The translations under genes and the position numbers were made by a program. DNA of 64,000 nucleotides, taken from the NCBI GenBank assembly GCA_002298125.1, contig DBMJ01000001.1, positions 62,001 to 126,000 of the forward strand, in the 5' to 3' direction. Under the pieces are notes generated by a model. The model did no database searches, was not told the origin of the DNA, and saw only the letters and a program-made list of their open reading frames with translations. Below, one piece after another: positions 7,717 to 16,268 of the stretch. This DNA comes from Clostridium sp. UBA701 (GTDB lineage: Bacteria; Bacillota; Clostridia; Clostridiales; Clostridiaceae). The first letter of the stretch is position 1. Every line of letters begins with the position of its first letter.

Positions 7717-9990
7717 TTAGAAATATATATCTGAGAATTCGATGTGTACCTTCTCCACCTTACTGCCATACACTTTATTTGCAGCAGCTATTTCTTCGCA
7801 GCAAGTATAATTTTTTACTGGCAGCCTTATGAAAAAGCAGGTTCCCTCCCCTAAGGTGCTGCTAACCTCTATAGTTCCACCATGCATCTCCACTAAAGAT
7901 TTAACAAGGGATAAGCCTATGCCACTTCCTTCTTGTCTTCTTGTAAGAGATTTATCAACCTGCTTAAATCTCTCAAAAATAAGTGTTAGCTGTTCCTCTG
8001 CAATGCCGATGCCGCTATCTTTCACTAAAATTTCAACAAAATCATCTTTATCAGAGACATTTACCATTACACTCCCACCATAATCTGTAAATTTTATGGC
8101 GTTAGAAAGTAAATTTAATATAATTCTTTCAATGCTATCAACATCGCAAAGCATTAACTTCTCTTCCACATCTGTGTCAAATACTATAGTTATACCCTTA
8201 ACCTCGGAATAATCTACAATGGATTGTGTAATCTCCTCTACTATGTCTACTATATCCCAGCACCGAAAATCTAAGTGAAAAAAGCCTGCATCTATTTTCG
8301 TGCTGTCAATTATATTGTTTATTAATCTTAGCAATCTATAGCAGTTCCTTTTGGAGCTATCTAGATATTTTAACGCATATTCCTTTGGTATCTCTCCTCT
8401 TTTGGCAGCATCGTGTAACAGCTTGTTTGAGCTTAATATAATATTTAAGGGAGTTCTAAATTCATGAGAAAGATTTGCAAAAAATTCTGTTCTCAACCTA
8501 TCAATTTCAATGGTTTCCTTCAATAGCTTTTCGCGTTCCATGGCTTTTTCTTTAATTTCTTCTAATTTCACTAATTCTGTGATATCTCTGCAGATAAAAC
8601 AGGTCATGCTGGCACTTTCTGTTACAATAGGATAGCAAAACTCTTCAATAATGACCGTGCTGCCATCCCTTCTTTCTATTACTATCTTGTTAAATTTCTC
8701 ATCATAGGGTATATTATTTAACACAAATTTATTTTCTGAATAATTTTTTATATGTTCATAGTTTTCTTCATTCTTCAAATGCGCTGGACATAGCTCCTTA
8801 TATACATCCCAAAGGGTTTTATTTAAAACCTCTTCCTTTTTTAGCCACGTAATGCTCTCCATTTTTTCATTAAACTCGATTACATGTCCATCACCATCTA
8901 TTACCATTATCCCATCTAATGATTGCTCCACTAAGCTTCTGTATTTTAATTCTTTTTCAGCTATTTCTTCATTGCTTTTAATGAGTTCATTTTGCAAACA
9001 CTTATAGCTGGTAATATTTTGAGTATGCGCGGAAAAATAAAGTGGTTTGCCTTTCTTATCCTTTATTATTGAAGCATTCAGTATTGCCCATATAATCCTT
9101 CCCTCTTTATGTATATATCTTTTTTCCATTTCAAAAGAACATATTTTACCAGACAAAAGCTGTTCCGTATAATAAAGGTCTTTTTCTAGATCCTCAGGAT
9201 AAGTGTAATCAGGAAACTTCATGTTTTTTAATTCTTCTATTGAAAAGCCCAGCATATCACAAAGAGCTTTATTTGCCCGAATAATTTTGCCCTCTAGGTT
9301 CACTAGCGCCATACCAATACTTGAATTATCAAAGCTATCATCAAAACACCTTTCCTTTTCATACAATAAGTATGTCTTATATTTATAAAATAAAACAAAA
9401 GAATAATGTAGCAGGTATATAATTATTAAAGTGGTGAAAAAAAGAGCATATAGCTGATAATTTCTATAGCCTATAAATACGTAGTTAAATATATTTATTA
9501 ATCCAAACAATATAAAAATAATTCCTATGGTATATTTGCTAAATATAGTCTCTCCTTTATTAATTAGAATACTAATGGCTGTGTAAAAATCAATAATAAA
9601 TAGAAATCCCAGATATGCTATTAGTCCATAATTATAATTAACCATATTTAGAAAGCATAGGGTGATAAGACCAACGTCAATTAGAAGACAAAGCAATAAC
9701 CATAGAGGTATTTTTTTCTTTAATTGATATAAACAACACTTGCTGATAAAAATTGCGGAAAAGGTATTTATTAGCTGCTGAATGTAAATTAGAAAATAGG
9801 AATGATAATTATGTGATATGCCTATCGTTAGAATGCAACTAACTAGCAATAGACCTAACCCTGCAGATAGCTCAGTTAGATACTTTTTTCTCTCCATAAA
9901 GGATATTACCAAAGTTAACACAAAAGAAATGAGTAAAAGAGTAGTTAATGATATTTTAAGCAATAATAAAAATGATGGAGCTCCTACCAT
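7717..9990 (-). CDS. Membrane sensor histidine kinase with two PAS domains
   Basis: Sensor kinase of 757 residues. The start was put at 9990 (MVGAPSFLLLL), where AAGG precedes at normal spacing; an upstream ATG at 10032 has none. Seven hydrophobic segments fill residues about 5-205 and resemble MASE-type sensory membrane domains. PAS/PAC domains follow at about 216-328 and 348-472. Then come a HisKA domain with phospho-acceptor His509 in LSHEFRTPLN and an ATPase domain with N box LLSNAIKF, G1 DSGIGI and G2 GSGIGLSL. No receiver domain is attached and no response regulator gene is adjacent, so it is an orphan kinase. The ligand is unknown. Short Cys-containing tail. Confidence 0.88.
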   Translation of the reverse strand: MVGAPSFLLLLKISLTTLLLISFVLTLVISFMERKKYLTELSAGLGLLLVSCILTIGISHNYHSYFLIYIQQLINTFSAIFISKCCLYQLKKKIPLWLLLCLLIDVGLITLCFLNMVNYNYGLIAYLGFLFIIDFYTAISILINKGETIFSKYTIGIIFILFGLINIFNYVFIGYRNYQLYALFFTTLIIIYLLHYSFVLFYKYKTYLLYEKERCFDDSFDNSSIGMALVNLEGKIIRANKALCDMLGFSIEELKNMKFPDYTYPEDLEKDLYYTEQLLSGKICSFEMEKRYIHKEGRIIWAILNASIIKDKKGKPLYFSAHTQNITSYKCLQNELIKSNEEIAEKELKYRSLVEQSLDGIMVIDGDGHVIEFNEKMESITWLKKEEVLNKTLWDVYKELCPAHLKNEENYEHIKNYSENKFVLNNIPYDEKFNKIVIERRDGSTVIIEEFCYPIVTESASMTCFICRDITELVKLEEIKEKAMEREKLLKETIEIDRLRTEFFANLSHEFRTPLNIILSSNKLLHDAAKRGEIPKEYALKYLDSSKRNCYRLLRLINNIIDSTKIDAGFFHLDFRCWDIVDIVEEITQSIVDYSEVKGITIVFDTDVEEKLMLCDVDSIERIILNLLSNAIKFTDYGGSVMVNVSDKDDFVEILVKDSGIGIAEEQLTLIFERFKQVDKSLTRRQEGSGIGLSLVKSLVEMHGGTIEVSSTLGEGTCFFIRLPVKNYTCCEEIAAANKVYGSKVEKVHIEFSDIYF

Positions 9991-10140
9991 GACACTACCT
10001 TCTTTCGTTGTAAAACTACATATATCTATCATAATTTTATTTTAACTACTTTATTCGATATATAAAAGTAATTTTACAATACAAGTTTCAACAAATTACG
10101 CTAAAGTCCTGCTAAAGTATCACATTTTTATACTTTCCTT

Positions 10141-10194
10141 GAAAAAAAGGCAGCTTAATTGTAGCAAAACATTAAGCTACTTAGTAAGCTGCCT
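10141..10194 (-). terminator. Terminator after the large aminopeptidase P gene
   Basis: Two-part hairpin: outer perfect 10-bp stem AGGCAGCTTA / TAAGCTGCCT, inner GTAGC / GCTAC. On the minus strand it is followed by six to seven T. Confidence 0.8.
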
Positions 10195-10231
10195 ACTTCC
10201 TTATAATTATTCTATTTTACAAAATTGCTCC

Positions 10232-12010
10232 TTATACAGCTCTTGTGGCGAAAGCTAAATAGTTTCTCTCTTCTTCACTTAAATTACCACTTAGCTTATT
10301 ATACACAAGCTTGTGATAGTCATTTAGCCACTGTCTTTCTTCCTCAGTAAGCATTTCAACCACTATGGGCTCTAAATCTATTGGACAATAGGATATTACG
10401 TCAAATTTCATAAACTTCCCAAATTCCGTCTCCATATATGGCACAACCAGCATGGTGTTTTCTGTTCTTATGCCGTGTCTTCCCTCTTTGTATATACCGG
10501 GCTCATTAGTAATTATCATTCCCTCAGTCAGCTTCACCGTGTTTGGTACTTGACTAAAGCCCTGGGGACCCTCATGGACACTTAGCAAGAAGCCTACTCC
10601 ATGACCTGTTCCGCATTTATAGTCAAGTCCCCTATCCCACATTGGTTTTCTGGCTATTACATCTAGATTTGAACCTGTGGCACCATATAAGAAAATAGCC
10701 TTGTTTAGTGCAATATGTCCCTTTAATACAAGAGTATAATCTTCCTTTTCCTCCTGAGTAAGTTCCCCAAGGGCATAGGTTCTAGTTATATCTGTAGTCC
10801 CATCAAGATATTGTCCGCCTGAGTCTAACAGATAGAAGCCTCTTGGCTCAAGCACTGCACAATTCTCTTCTGTAGCCTTATAATGCATCATAGCTGCATT
10901 TGCACCATAAGCAGAGATGGTATCAAAGCTTATTCCGAGACAATGCTCCTGTTCTCTTCTTAGCTGCTCCAGCTTATCTGCTGCACTTAGTTCTGTAATT
11001 TCTATCTTTCTAAGGTTAGTCTTTAACCAGTATACGAACTTTACCATGGCAACACCATCTTTAACCTGGCAGTTTTCTAAGTTCTTAAGCTCTACAGCAT
11101 TTTTTATGGCCTTTAGCTCTGTAGTTATATCTCTTCTTTCAATGCACTTAACCTGAGGTTTAATGGCTTCCTTAAGCCATAGATTAGTCTTGCTTGAGTC
11201 ATATATAATAACAGCTTCTTCACCAAGTAAGGCTAAATCCTGAGCAACCTCTTCATAAGCCTTAATTTTAACGGCACTACTGTCTAATTGTTCTAAAGCT
11301 GCTCTGCTTAACTTACTCTTATCTACATATAGAGTACAGCTATTCATATCCATTAATAAATAGCTTAGAAATACTGGGTTGTTAGGAACATCATTCCCTC
11401 TTAAATTTAAAAGCCAAGCTATGTCCACTAGAGATGCTATTAGGTAATGAGTTGCTCCCTCAGACACCATTTTTTCTCTTACTTCTCTTAGCTTCTCTAA
11501 GGCACTCTTTCCTGAAAATTTTACTTCATGAACAAATACCTCTTCCTTTGGAAGCTGTGGTCTATCCTTCCATAGCTTTTCAAATAGATCCTCTACTAGC
11601 TTTATCTTCAGTGCTTTTTTTTGTGCTATAGCTTTAAAATCCTTAAGTGCATCCACAGGCATAACCTTACCATTAAAGCCTATAGTATCGCCTGATTGGA
11701 GCTTATCACCTATCCACTCTGTATATTTTTTAACTCCTGGGATGCCCATTTTCTCAACTATGAAGCTAGATCCCTTTACCTGTCTTTCAGCTTGAATATG
11801 ATATCTGCCATCTACCCATAGATGAGCTTCATCCATGGTAACAACTACAGTACCAGCTGAGCCAGTAAAGCCTGAAATCCACTGCCTGCATTTAAAATAT
11901 TCACCCACATACTCACTTAAATGATTGTCACTGCTTGGAACAATGAAAGCATCTATGCCATTATCCTTCATTGCCCCTCTCAATAATTCTATTCTGTGAT
12001 TGATGTTCAT
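10232..12010 (-). CDS. Xaa-Pro aminopeptidase, long three-domain form (M24B)
   Basis: Cytosolic metallopeptidase of 592 residues that removes an N-terminal residue preceding proline. The start at 12010 (MNINHRIELL) is preferred, because AGGGGG lies seven bases before it but only one base before the ATG at 12016. Two creatinase-like N-terminal domains (about 1-300) precede the pita-bread domain. Metal ligands are visible in DSGGQYLDGTTDITRTY (two Asp), GTGHGVGF (His), TNEPGIY (Glu) and RTENTM (Glu). The length matches the eukaryote-like APP family rather than the 440-residue PepP. It follows cysS without an obvious cysS terminator but has its own promoter. Confidence 0.92.
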   Translation of the reverse strand: MNINHRIELLRGAMKDNGIDAFIVPSSDNHLSEYVGEYFKCRQWISGFTGSAGTVVVTMDEAHLWVDGRYHIQAERQVKGSSFIVEKMGIPGVKKYTEWIGDKLQSGDTIGFNGKVMPVDALKDFKAIAQKKALKIKLVEDLFEKLWKDRPQLPKEEVFVHEVKFSGKSALEKLREVREKMVSEGATHYLIASLVDIAWLLNLRGNDVPNNPVFLSYLLMDMNSCTLYVDKSKLSRAALEQLDSSAVKIKAYEEVAQDLALLGEEAVIIYDSSKTNLWLKEAIKPQVKCIERRDITTELKAIKNAVELKNLENCQVKDGVAMVKFVYWLKTNLRKIEITELSAADKLEQLRREQEHCLGISFDTISAYGANAAMMHYKATEENCAVLEPRGFYLLDSGGQYLDGTTDITRTYALGELTQEEKEDYTLVLKGHIALNKAIFLYGATGSNLDVIARKPMWDRGLDYKCGTGHGVGFLLSVHEGPQGFSQVPNTVKLTEGMIITNEPGIYKEGRHGIRTENTMLVVPYMETEFGKFMKFDVISYCPIDLEPIVVEMLTEEERQWLNDYHKLVYNKLSGNLSEEERNYLAFATRAV

Positions 12011-12057
12011 ACTCATGCCCCCTAAATTTTAGTTGATATAATGTCTCACATAACTTC

Positions 12058-12086
12058 ATTATAGATTTTCAAAATAAAATAAACAA
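12058..12086 (-). promoter_or_regulatory. Promoter of the long aminopeptidase P gene
   Basis: Minus strand TTGTTT (12086-12081), 17-base spacer, perfect TATAAT (12063-12058). Confidence 0.6.
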
Positions 12087-12121
12087 CCCAAATCTAATCT
12101 ATTGATTTAAGACCTAACTAC

Positions 12122-13531
12122 CTACCCTATATATTTCCATGTAGTTTCTTCCTTTGAGTCCTTTAATTCTATATTGTTCTTTAAAAGACCATCTCTGATT
12201 TCATCTGCTCTAGCCCAATCCTTATTTTTACGAGCATTATTTCTTTCAATTATCAAGAGATTAATCCAAGCTTCATCAATATTGCTAACTTTCACTTCCT
12301 CTAATAAAAGGTCTAGAGCAAAAACTTTTTCAAAATCTCCTATTAGATGAATCTTTTCAGAACTATTTAAGTCATCAGCCTTTAAAACCTCTGATAATAC
12401 GGTAAAGGCATTAGGTATATTTAAGTCATCACTTATTTGCTCTTCAAATCTTTGTATATATGGCTCTATCTTGTTTCTATTTACTTCTTCTATTTTTGTT
12501 ATACTATCAGTTACCTGTTTTATTTTGTTTTTTAATTTCTTTAAGGACTTTTGGGCTTCCTTAAGACTTTCAAAGCTAAATACCAGCTGTTTTCTATATC
12601 TTGACTGCAAGCAAAAATATCTATAGTCCAGCGGCGAATAGCCTTTTTCAATTAGCCTAGAAACTGTAAGAAAATCCCCACTTGATTTTGACATCTTCCC
12701 ATTGTCTAATACTAAAAATTCCCCATGCATCCAATAGTTCACCCATTTATGTCCTAGTGCGCATTCTGACTGAGCAATTTCATTGGTATGATGAACTGGA
12801 ATATGATCCACTCCTCCACAGTGAATATCTATAGTTTCTCCTAAATACTTAATTGACATAGCAGAGCATTCCACATGCCACCCTGGAAAGCCTTTACCCC
12901 AGGGAGATTCCCACTGCATAATCTGATTAGTAAATTTTGAGTTTGTAAACCATAATACAAAATCAAGAGGATTTTTCTTATAATGATCTATCTCTACTCT
13001 ATTTCCTGCCTGAAGTTCTTCCATGCTCAGTCTTGCAAGCTTATTATAATCCCCAAACTTATCAATGGAAAAATAAATATTGCCATTGGCCTCATAGGTA
13101 AAGCCTTTTTCCTCAAGAATTTTAATGAACGCAATCATATCTTCAATATGTTCTGTAGCCCTGCAGATAACTGTAGGTTTCTTAACCTTTAGCCTTTCAC
13201 AATCCTGTAAGAAGGCTTCCTCATAAAACCTAGCTATTTCCCAAACAGTTTTTTTCTCCCTGCTTGCTCCTAAGGCCATCTTATCTTCTCCAGAATCCCC
13301 ATCAGACTCTAGATGCCCCACATCAGTTATATTCATAACATGTTTTACCTCATAACCAGTATATTCCAAGGCTCTCTTTAGAACATCCTCGAAAATATAG
13401 GTCCTTAAATTCCCGATATGAGCATAATTGTAAACTGTAGGTCCGCAGGTATATAGCCTGACCTTCTTGGCTTCTATTGGAATTAGCTCCTCCTTTTTCC
13501 CGCTTAAGGTGTTATAAATAAAAAAACCCAT
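12122..13531 (-). CDS. cysS: Cysteinyl-tRNA synthetase
   Basis: Class I synthetase that charges tRNA-Cys, 469 residues, close to the family norm of about 465. The start at 13531 (MGFFIYNTLSG) lies eight bases after AAGGAG; an in-frame GTG at 13540 overlaps that site and is rejected. It carries the HIGH-type motif YAHIGNLRT, zinc-binding Cys in CGPTVYNYAH and WHVECSAM with the following His/Glu (GGVDHIPVHHTNE), and the KMSKS loop GKMSKSSGD. The C-terminal helical anticodon domain is complete. It is preceded by a Cys-codon leader ORF and two alternative terminators (13561-13752), which suggests attenuation by charged tRNA-Cys supply. Confidence 0.97.
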   Translation of the reverse strand: MGFFIYNTLSGKKEELIPIEAKKVRLYTCGPTVYNYAHIGNLRTYIFEDVLKRALEYTGYEVKHVMNITDVGHLESDGDSGEDKMALGASREKKTVWEIARFYEEAFLQDCERLKVKKPTVICRATEHIEDMIAFIKILEEKGFTYEANGNIYFSIDKFGDYNKLARLSMEELQAGNRVEIDHYKKNPLDFVLWFTNSKFTNQIMQWESPWGKGFPGWHVECSAMSIKYLGETIDIHCGGVDHIPVHHTNEIAQSECALGHKWVNYWMHGEFLVLDNGKMSKSSGDFLTVSRLIEKGYSPLDYRYFCLQSRYRKQLVFSFESLKEAQKSLKKLKNKIKQVTDSITKIEEVNRNKIEPYIQRFEEQISDDLNIPNAFTVLSEVLKADDLNSSEKIHLIGDFEKVFALDLLLEEVKVSNIDEAWINLLIIERNNARKNKDWARADEIRDGLLKNNIELKDSKEETTWKYIG

Positions 13532-13562
13532 TTTCTTCACTCCTTTTATAATAATATAAAAT

Positions 13563-13589
13563 AAAAAACTACAGGCATCCCTGCAGTTT
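13563..13589 (-). terminator. cysS attenuator hairpin 2 (segments C and D)
   Basis: Minus strand AAACTGCAGG (13589-13580) pairs with CCTGTAGTTT (13575-13566) over 10 bp with one G-U, loop GATG, then a run of six T. It lies about 20 bases before the cysS ribosome binding site, so termination here blocks cysS. Confidence 0.8.
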
Positions 13590-13612
13590 CACTAAAATAG
13601 AAAAACTGCAGG
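13580..13612 (-). promoter_or_regulatory. Alternative antiterminator hairpin of the cysS leader (segments B and C)
   Basis: Minus strand CCTGCAGTTT (13612-13603) is perfectly complementary over 10 bp to AAACTGCAGG (13589-13580), with a 13-base loop. It uses the 3' arm of hairpin 1 and the 5' arm of hairpin 2, so it excludes both terminators. This matches the 2:3 antiterminator of trp-type attenuators. Confidence 0.7.
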
Positions 13613-13628
13613 AAAATTACCTGCAGTT
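13601..13628 (-). terminator. cysS attenuator hairpin 1 (segments A and B)
   Basis: Minus strand AACTGCAGG (13628-13620) pairs perfectly with CCTGCAGTT (13612-13604) across a seven-base loop and runs into five T. It is the first of two tandem terminators between the leader ORF and cysS. Confidence 0.75.
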
Positions 13629-13662
13629 AAATAATTTTTAATAATCAGCTATGTTACTAAAG

Positions 13663-13752
13663 TTATGTGGTACTATTAAAAAGCGCAGGTCTGCCGTTGT
13701 TTATTTTTTTACATATTGAACCATTAAAACAACAACAGCAACAACACAACAT
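13663..13752 (-). CDS. Cysteine-rich leader peptide of cysS (29 residues)
   Basis: Short ORF too small for usual gene calling. It has a near-ideal ribosome binding site, GGAGGT at 13765-13760, eight bases before ATG at 13752. It begins Met-Leu and then has six consecutive Cys codons (codons 3-8, 13746-13729: five TGT and one TGC) and a seventh Cys at codon 14. The rest is FNGSI, KKINNGRPALFNSTT and a TAA stop at 13665-13663. A ribosome short of Cys-tRNA would stall early in it. Codons 21-23 contain ACCTGC (13690-13685), complementary to GCAGGT in segment A of the downstream hairpins. Its placement before cysS and the alternative hairpins argue strongly for a regulatory leader peptide rather than a functional protein. 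I know of no named family. Confidence 0.82.
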   Translation of the reverse strand: MLCCCCCCFNGSICKKINNGRPALFNSTT

Positions 13753-13781
13753 TTTAAGTACCTCCAAACATTATTTTTTCT

Positions 13782-13810
13782 ATTATATCATTCCTAAAAG
13801 AAAATGTATA
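13782..13810 (-). promoter_or_regulatory. Promoter of the cysS leader
   Basis: Minus strand TATACA (13810-13805), 17-base spacer, perfect TATAAT (13787-13782), just downstream of the preceding peptidase gene. The transcript would begin near 13776, about 24 bases before the leader ATG. Confidence 0.55.
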
Positions 13811-13816
13811 TAATTA

Positions 13817-14893
13817 TCAGCCAACTATAGTTAAATCCTTACTGTATTTATTTAAAACCTCACAGCCCTCTTCTGTTACAAGCACTAAATCCTCTATTCT
13901 TACGCCCACTTCTCCTGGCAGATAAATTCCTGGTTCTATGGAAAATATCATTCCTGGCTGTACCCTGTCTGTATTTATGGAGGATACGTCACCAAAATCG
14001 TGTACCTCAAGTCCTATGGAGTGCCCTGTCCTATGAGTAAAGTATTTCCCGTAGCCTGCAGTTTCTATTACACTTCTTGCTGCTTTATCTATGTCACAAA
14101 ATCGCACTCCTGGTCTCACCGCTTCAATGGCCTTTAAATTAGCTTCTCTTACGATATCATATACTTCCCTAGCTTTGTCTGATACTGCTTTATAAAATAC
14201 TGTTCTAGTCATATCTGCGCAGTAGGAATCCACAACACAGCCTATATCAATAATAACACTGTCTCCTTCCGCTACAACGGAGTTATCCCCTTCATGATGT
14301 GGGTCTGCACAATTAGCTCCGTAGGCTATTATAGGCTCAAAGGAATAGCCTTCTGCACCAAGCTCCTCATATATTTCGCCCAATAATTGACCCATTTTCT
14401 TTTCAGTCTTCATTTCTGGTACAAGCTTTATTATTCTCTTCATAGCTTCATCATTTAATTTAGAAGCTGCCCTCATCAGATCCTTTTCCTGTTCATCCTT
14501 ACACATTCTTACCCTATCAACTATGGAGGAGCCATTGACGAAGCTATTTCCACCCTTAAGCTCCATTAATCTAAGCAGGAAACGAGCCGGCCAATTCTTG
14601 TCCACGCCCATGGGCTTTTCCTTCTCAATATGCTTTGATATAAGTTCAACTCCATCCATGGTATCATTGTACCATATCTTCTCTATTCCGAGGTCTTCAT
14701 ACACTGGAAAGAGTTCATTGATGAAAAGCTTATGTGTTCCATTTACATTTAAGTACAGTGCTATCATTCTCTCTCCTGTATGTATCCATCTCCCTGTCAA
14801 ATAGTATATTGCTGCCGCATCAGATATTAACATTTGGGGTAAATTATTCTTTTTCATCTCACTTAGAATTTTTTCAACTCTTACTTTATTCAT
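13817..14893 (-). CDS. Xaa-Pro peptidase, short M24 form (PepQ/YqhT type)
   Basis: Cytosolic proline-specific metallopeptidase of 358 residues. The start at 14893 (MNKVRVEKILSEM) has GAGGAG seven bases upstream; the longer reading frame to 14989 runs back over a terminator and is not used. A short N-terminal creatinase-like domain (about 1-125) is followed by the M24 domain with Asp ligands in DIGCVVDSYCADMTRTV, His in HRTGHSIGLEVHD and Glu in IEPGIYLPGEVGVRIED. It differs from the long enzyme at 10232-12010 by lacking the second N-terminal domain, so the strain has two distinct proline peptidases flanking cysS. Confidence 0.9.
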   Translation of the reverse strand: MNKVRVEKILSEMKKNNLPQMLISDAAAIYYLTGRWIHTGERMIALYLNVNGTHKLFINELFPVYEDLGIEKIWYNDTMDGVELISKHIEKEKPMGVDKNWPARFLLRLMELKGGNSFVNGSSIVDRVRMCKDEQEKDLMRAASKLNDEAMKRIIKLVPEMKTEKKMGQLLGEIYEELGAEGYSFEPIIAYGANCADPHHEGDNSVVAEGDSVIIDIGCVVDSYCADMTRTVFYKAVSDKAREVYDIVREANLKAIEAVRPGVRFCDIDKAARSVIETAGYGKYFTHRTGHSIGLEVHDFGDVSSINTDRVQPGMIFSIEPGIYLPGEVGVRIEDLVLVTEEGCEVLNKYSKDLTIVG

Positions 14894-14925
14894 TTTATTG
14901 CTCCTCACTTTTATATTATTTATTG

Positions 14926-14954
14926 GCAAAACCCCATTGGAGGCTCCAACAGGG
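14926..14954 (-). terminator. Terminator between the 14964 gene and the short M24 peptidase
   Basis: Minus strand hairpin with CCC / GGG outside and TTGGAG / CTCCAA inside, followed by TTTT. It lies directly after the stop of the upstream gene. Confidence 0.65.
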
Positions 14955-14963
14955 TCATTAAAT

Positions 14964-15587
14964 TTATACAATATTTTCAATTTTAACACTGTCAGCTATG
15001 AGCTTACCATTTTGAAAATCTATACTAACACTCTTAACCTTGTTAAGCTCCTCACTCCTTCCCCATTGAAACAAACTATAAATAAAGCCTGGAAGCTTTG
15101 TATTATTAAGCTCCTTCTCAAATTTAGCCGTTTTTTCAGGGTCCTCAATTCCCTTGAGCTTTATCTTTCTAAATCTATCAACTTCAATACTTATTTTTTC
15201 ATCATTATTTAATTTAACGCCTGATTTTTTTAGATTATTATTAAACTCTGTTCCTAAATAGCTAATCAAGGCCTTATACTGTTTATCATGCTCCTTTTGA
15301 GAGGGATAAACTAAGCTCTTACCTGCAATAGTAACATACATATTATTCCCATCATAAGTCATATCTTGAATTTGCCCTACAGAGTTAGATGGAGAATAAG
15401 TATTTAGTGCTTTAAGATTTTCTAAATAAGACCTTCTGCCTTCAGGGATAGAAATTTGAACATTGCCCAAACCACCTCTGTTTGAGAGCTGTGGTCTTTG
15501 CGCTAAATTTCCACTATAATAATCAGTTTTAGTGTTATCTCTAAAATTCCCAACATACCTATACATATTTCCTATAGTTCTAATCAT
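14964..15587 (-). CDS. Protein of unknown function (207 residues)
   Basis: I do not recognise a family with confidence. The start has GAGGAAG seven bases upstream. No signal peptide or membrane segment is evident. The N-terminal third is rich in Tyr, Asn, Gly and Arg (MYRYVGNFRDNTKTDYY, LAQRPQLSNRGG) and looks disordered. From about residue 70 the protein is a compact, charged alpha/beta-like domain with GNNMYVTIAGK and VSIDFQNGKLIADSV. The overall look resembles small clostridial and Bacillus DUF proteins of unknown role. Monocistronic, ended by the terminator at 14926-14954. Confidence 0.65.
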   Translation of the reverse strand: MIRTIGNMYRYVGNFRDNTKTDYYSGNLAQRPQLSNRGGLGNVQISIPEGRRSYLENLKALNTYSPSNSVGQIQDMTYDGNNMYVTIAGKSLVYPSQKEHDKQYKALISYLGTEFNNNLKKSGVKLNNDEKISIEVDRFRKIKLKGIEDPEKTAKFEKELNNTKLPGFIYSLFQWGRSEELNKVKSVSIDFQNGKLIADSVKIENIV

Positions 15588-15685
15588 ATCATTACTTCCT
15601 CACTGACATTTTATATGCATGAATACCATAAATTATACTACAGTTAATATATCGAAAGCTTTTACAAAATCCTTAGAGCTTACCA

Positions 15686-16255
15686 CTATAATCTTATACT
15701 ACTTAGAAAAACATGATACTTATTTAGCCCCTCTATTGTTTCACCATCTTTTATTTCATGGCTATCTAGAAAGTCACGTATAGATTGTAAAAATACCTTC
15801 ATTTCCTCCTCTGACACATAAATCTCAGTGGAGGAAACAGCGCCGTCGCCCTTTTTTATATCACATTGTTTATTAGTTCCCGCAATAAAGGTATGGAGAC
15901 TTTTATTATAAATCTCAGTTATCATCCTCTGAGTTTCGCCAATCATTGTACTTTTATAGGCCTCGTCAGCCTCCTCCGAAAGGTGAACCTGAAAGCTTTC
16001 TGCAGTTTTGCTATAGTATTTGGAAACTATTCCGTTTATCTCTTCAGTATGAACTAATTCTAAAATACCTACATTTTGAAGCTTTTTCACATGGTAATAA
16101 ACCTTGGCAGGAACCTCCCCAAGCTTATCTGCAATTTGTTTAACAGTAGCTCTTCCCTTAGGAAATTCATCTATGCTTCCTATTATTCTTAGTCTGAAAG
16201 GATCAGACATTGCCTTTACTTCCTCCAGAGTAGTTAGCTCCTTAGTCTTATCCAT
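15686..16255 (-). CDS. ArsR-type winged-helix transcriptional regulator
   Basis: DNA-binding regulator of 189 residues with GAGGAGG before its start. Residues 8-85 form a winged helix-turn-helix: ALSDPxR-like opening KAMSDPFRLRIIGSI, then TVKQIADKLGEVPAKVYYHVKKLQ and the wing VHTEEINGIVSKYY. The C-terminal part (about 90-189) is the extended helical region of the larger ArsR-like clostridial regulators. No Cys pair for metal sensing is seen. It lies 13 bases after the MFS gene and probably controls that gene and itself; a 16-bp perfect inverted repeat before the operon is the obvious operator. Confidence 0.85.
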   Translation of the reverse strand: MDKTKELTTLEEVKAMSDPFRLRIIGSIDEFPKGRATVKQIADKLGEVPAKVYYHVKKLQNVGILELVHTEEINGIVSKYYSKTAESFQVHLSEEADEAYKSTMIGETQRMITEIYNKSLHTFIAGTNKQCDIKKGDGAVSSTEIYVSEEEMKVFLQSIRDFLDSHEIKDGETIEGLNKYHVFLSSIRL

Positions 16256-16268
16256 GTAAATCCTCCTC

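Noticed and set aside
13532..13816. T-box riboswitch before cysS
   Set aside because: The conserved antiterminator sequence with AGGGUGG and ACCGCG and a Stem I with a Cys specifier are absent; the region is too short and instead holds the leader ORF and CTGCAG hairpins.
14898..15212. 104-codon plus-strand frame
   Set aside because: Antisense to the 14964-15587 gene; low-complexity Leu/Phe/Asn product without a start site.
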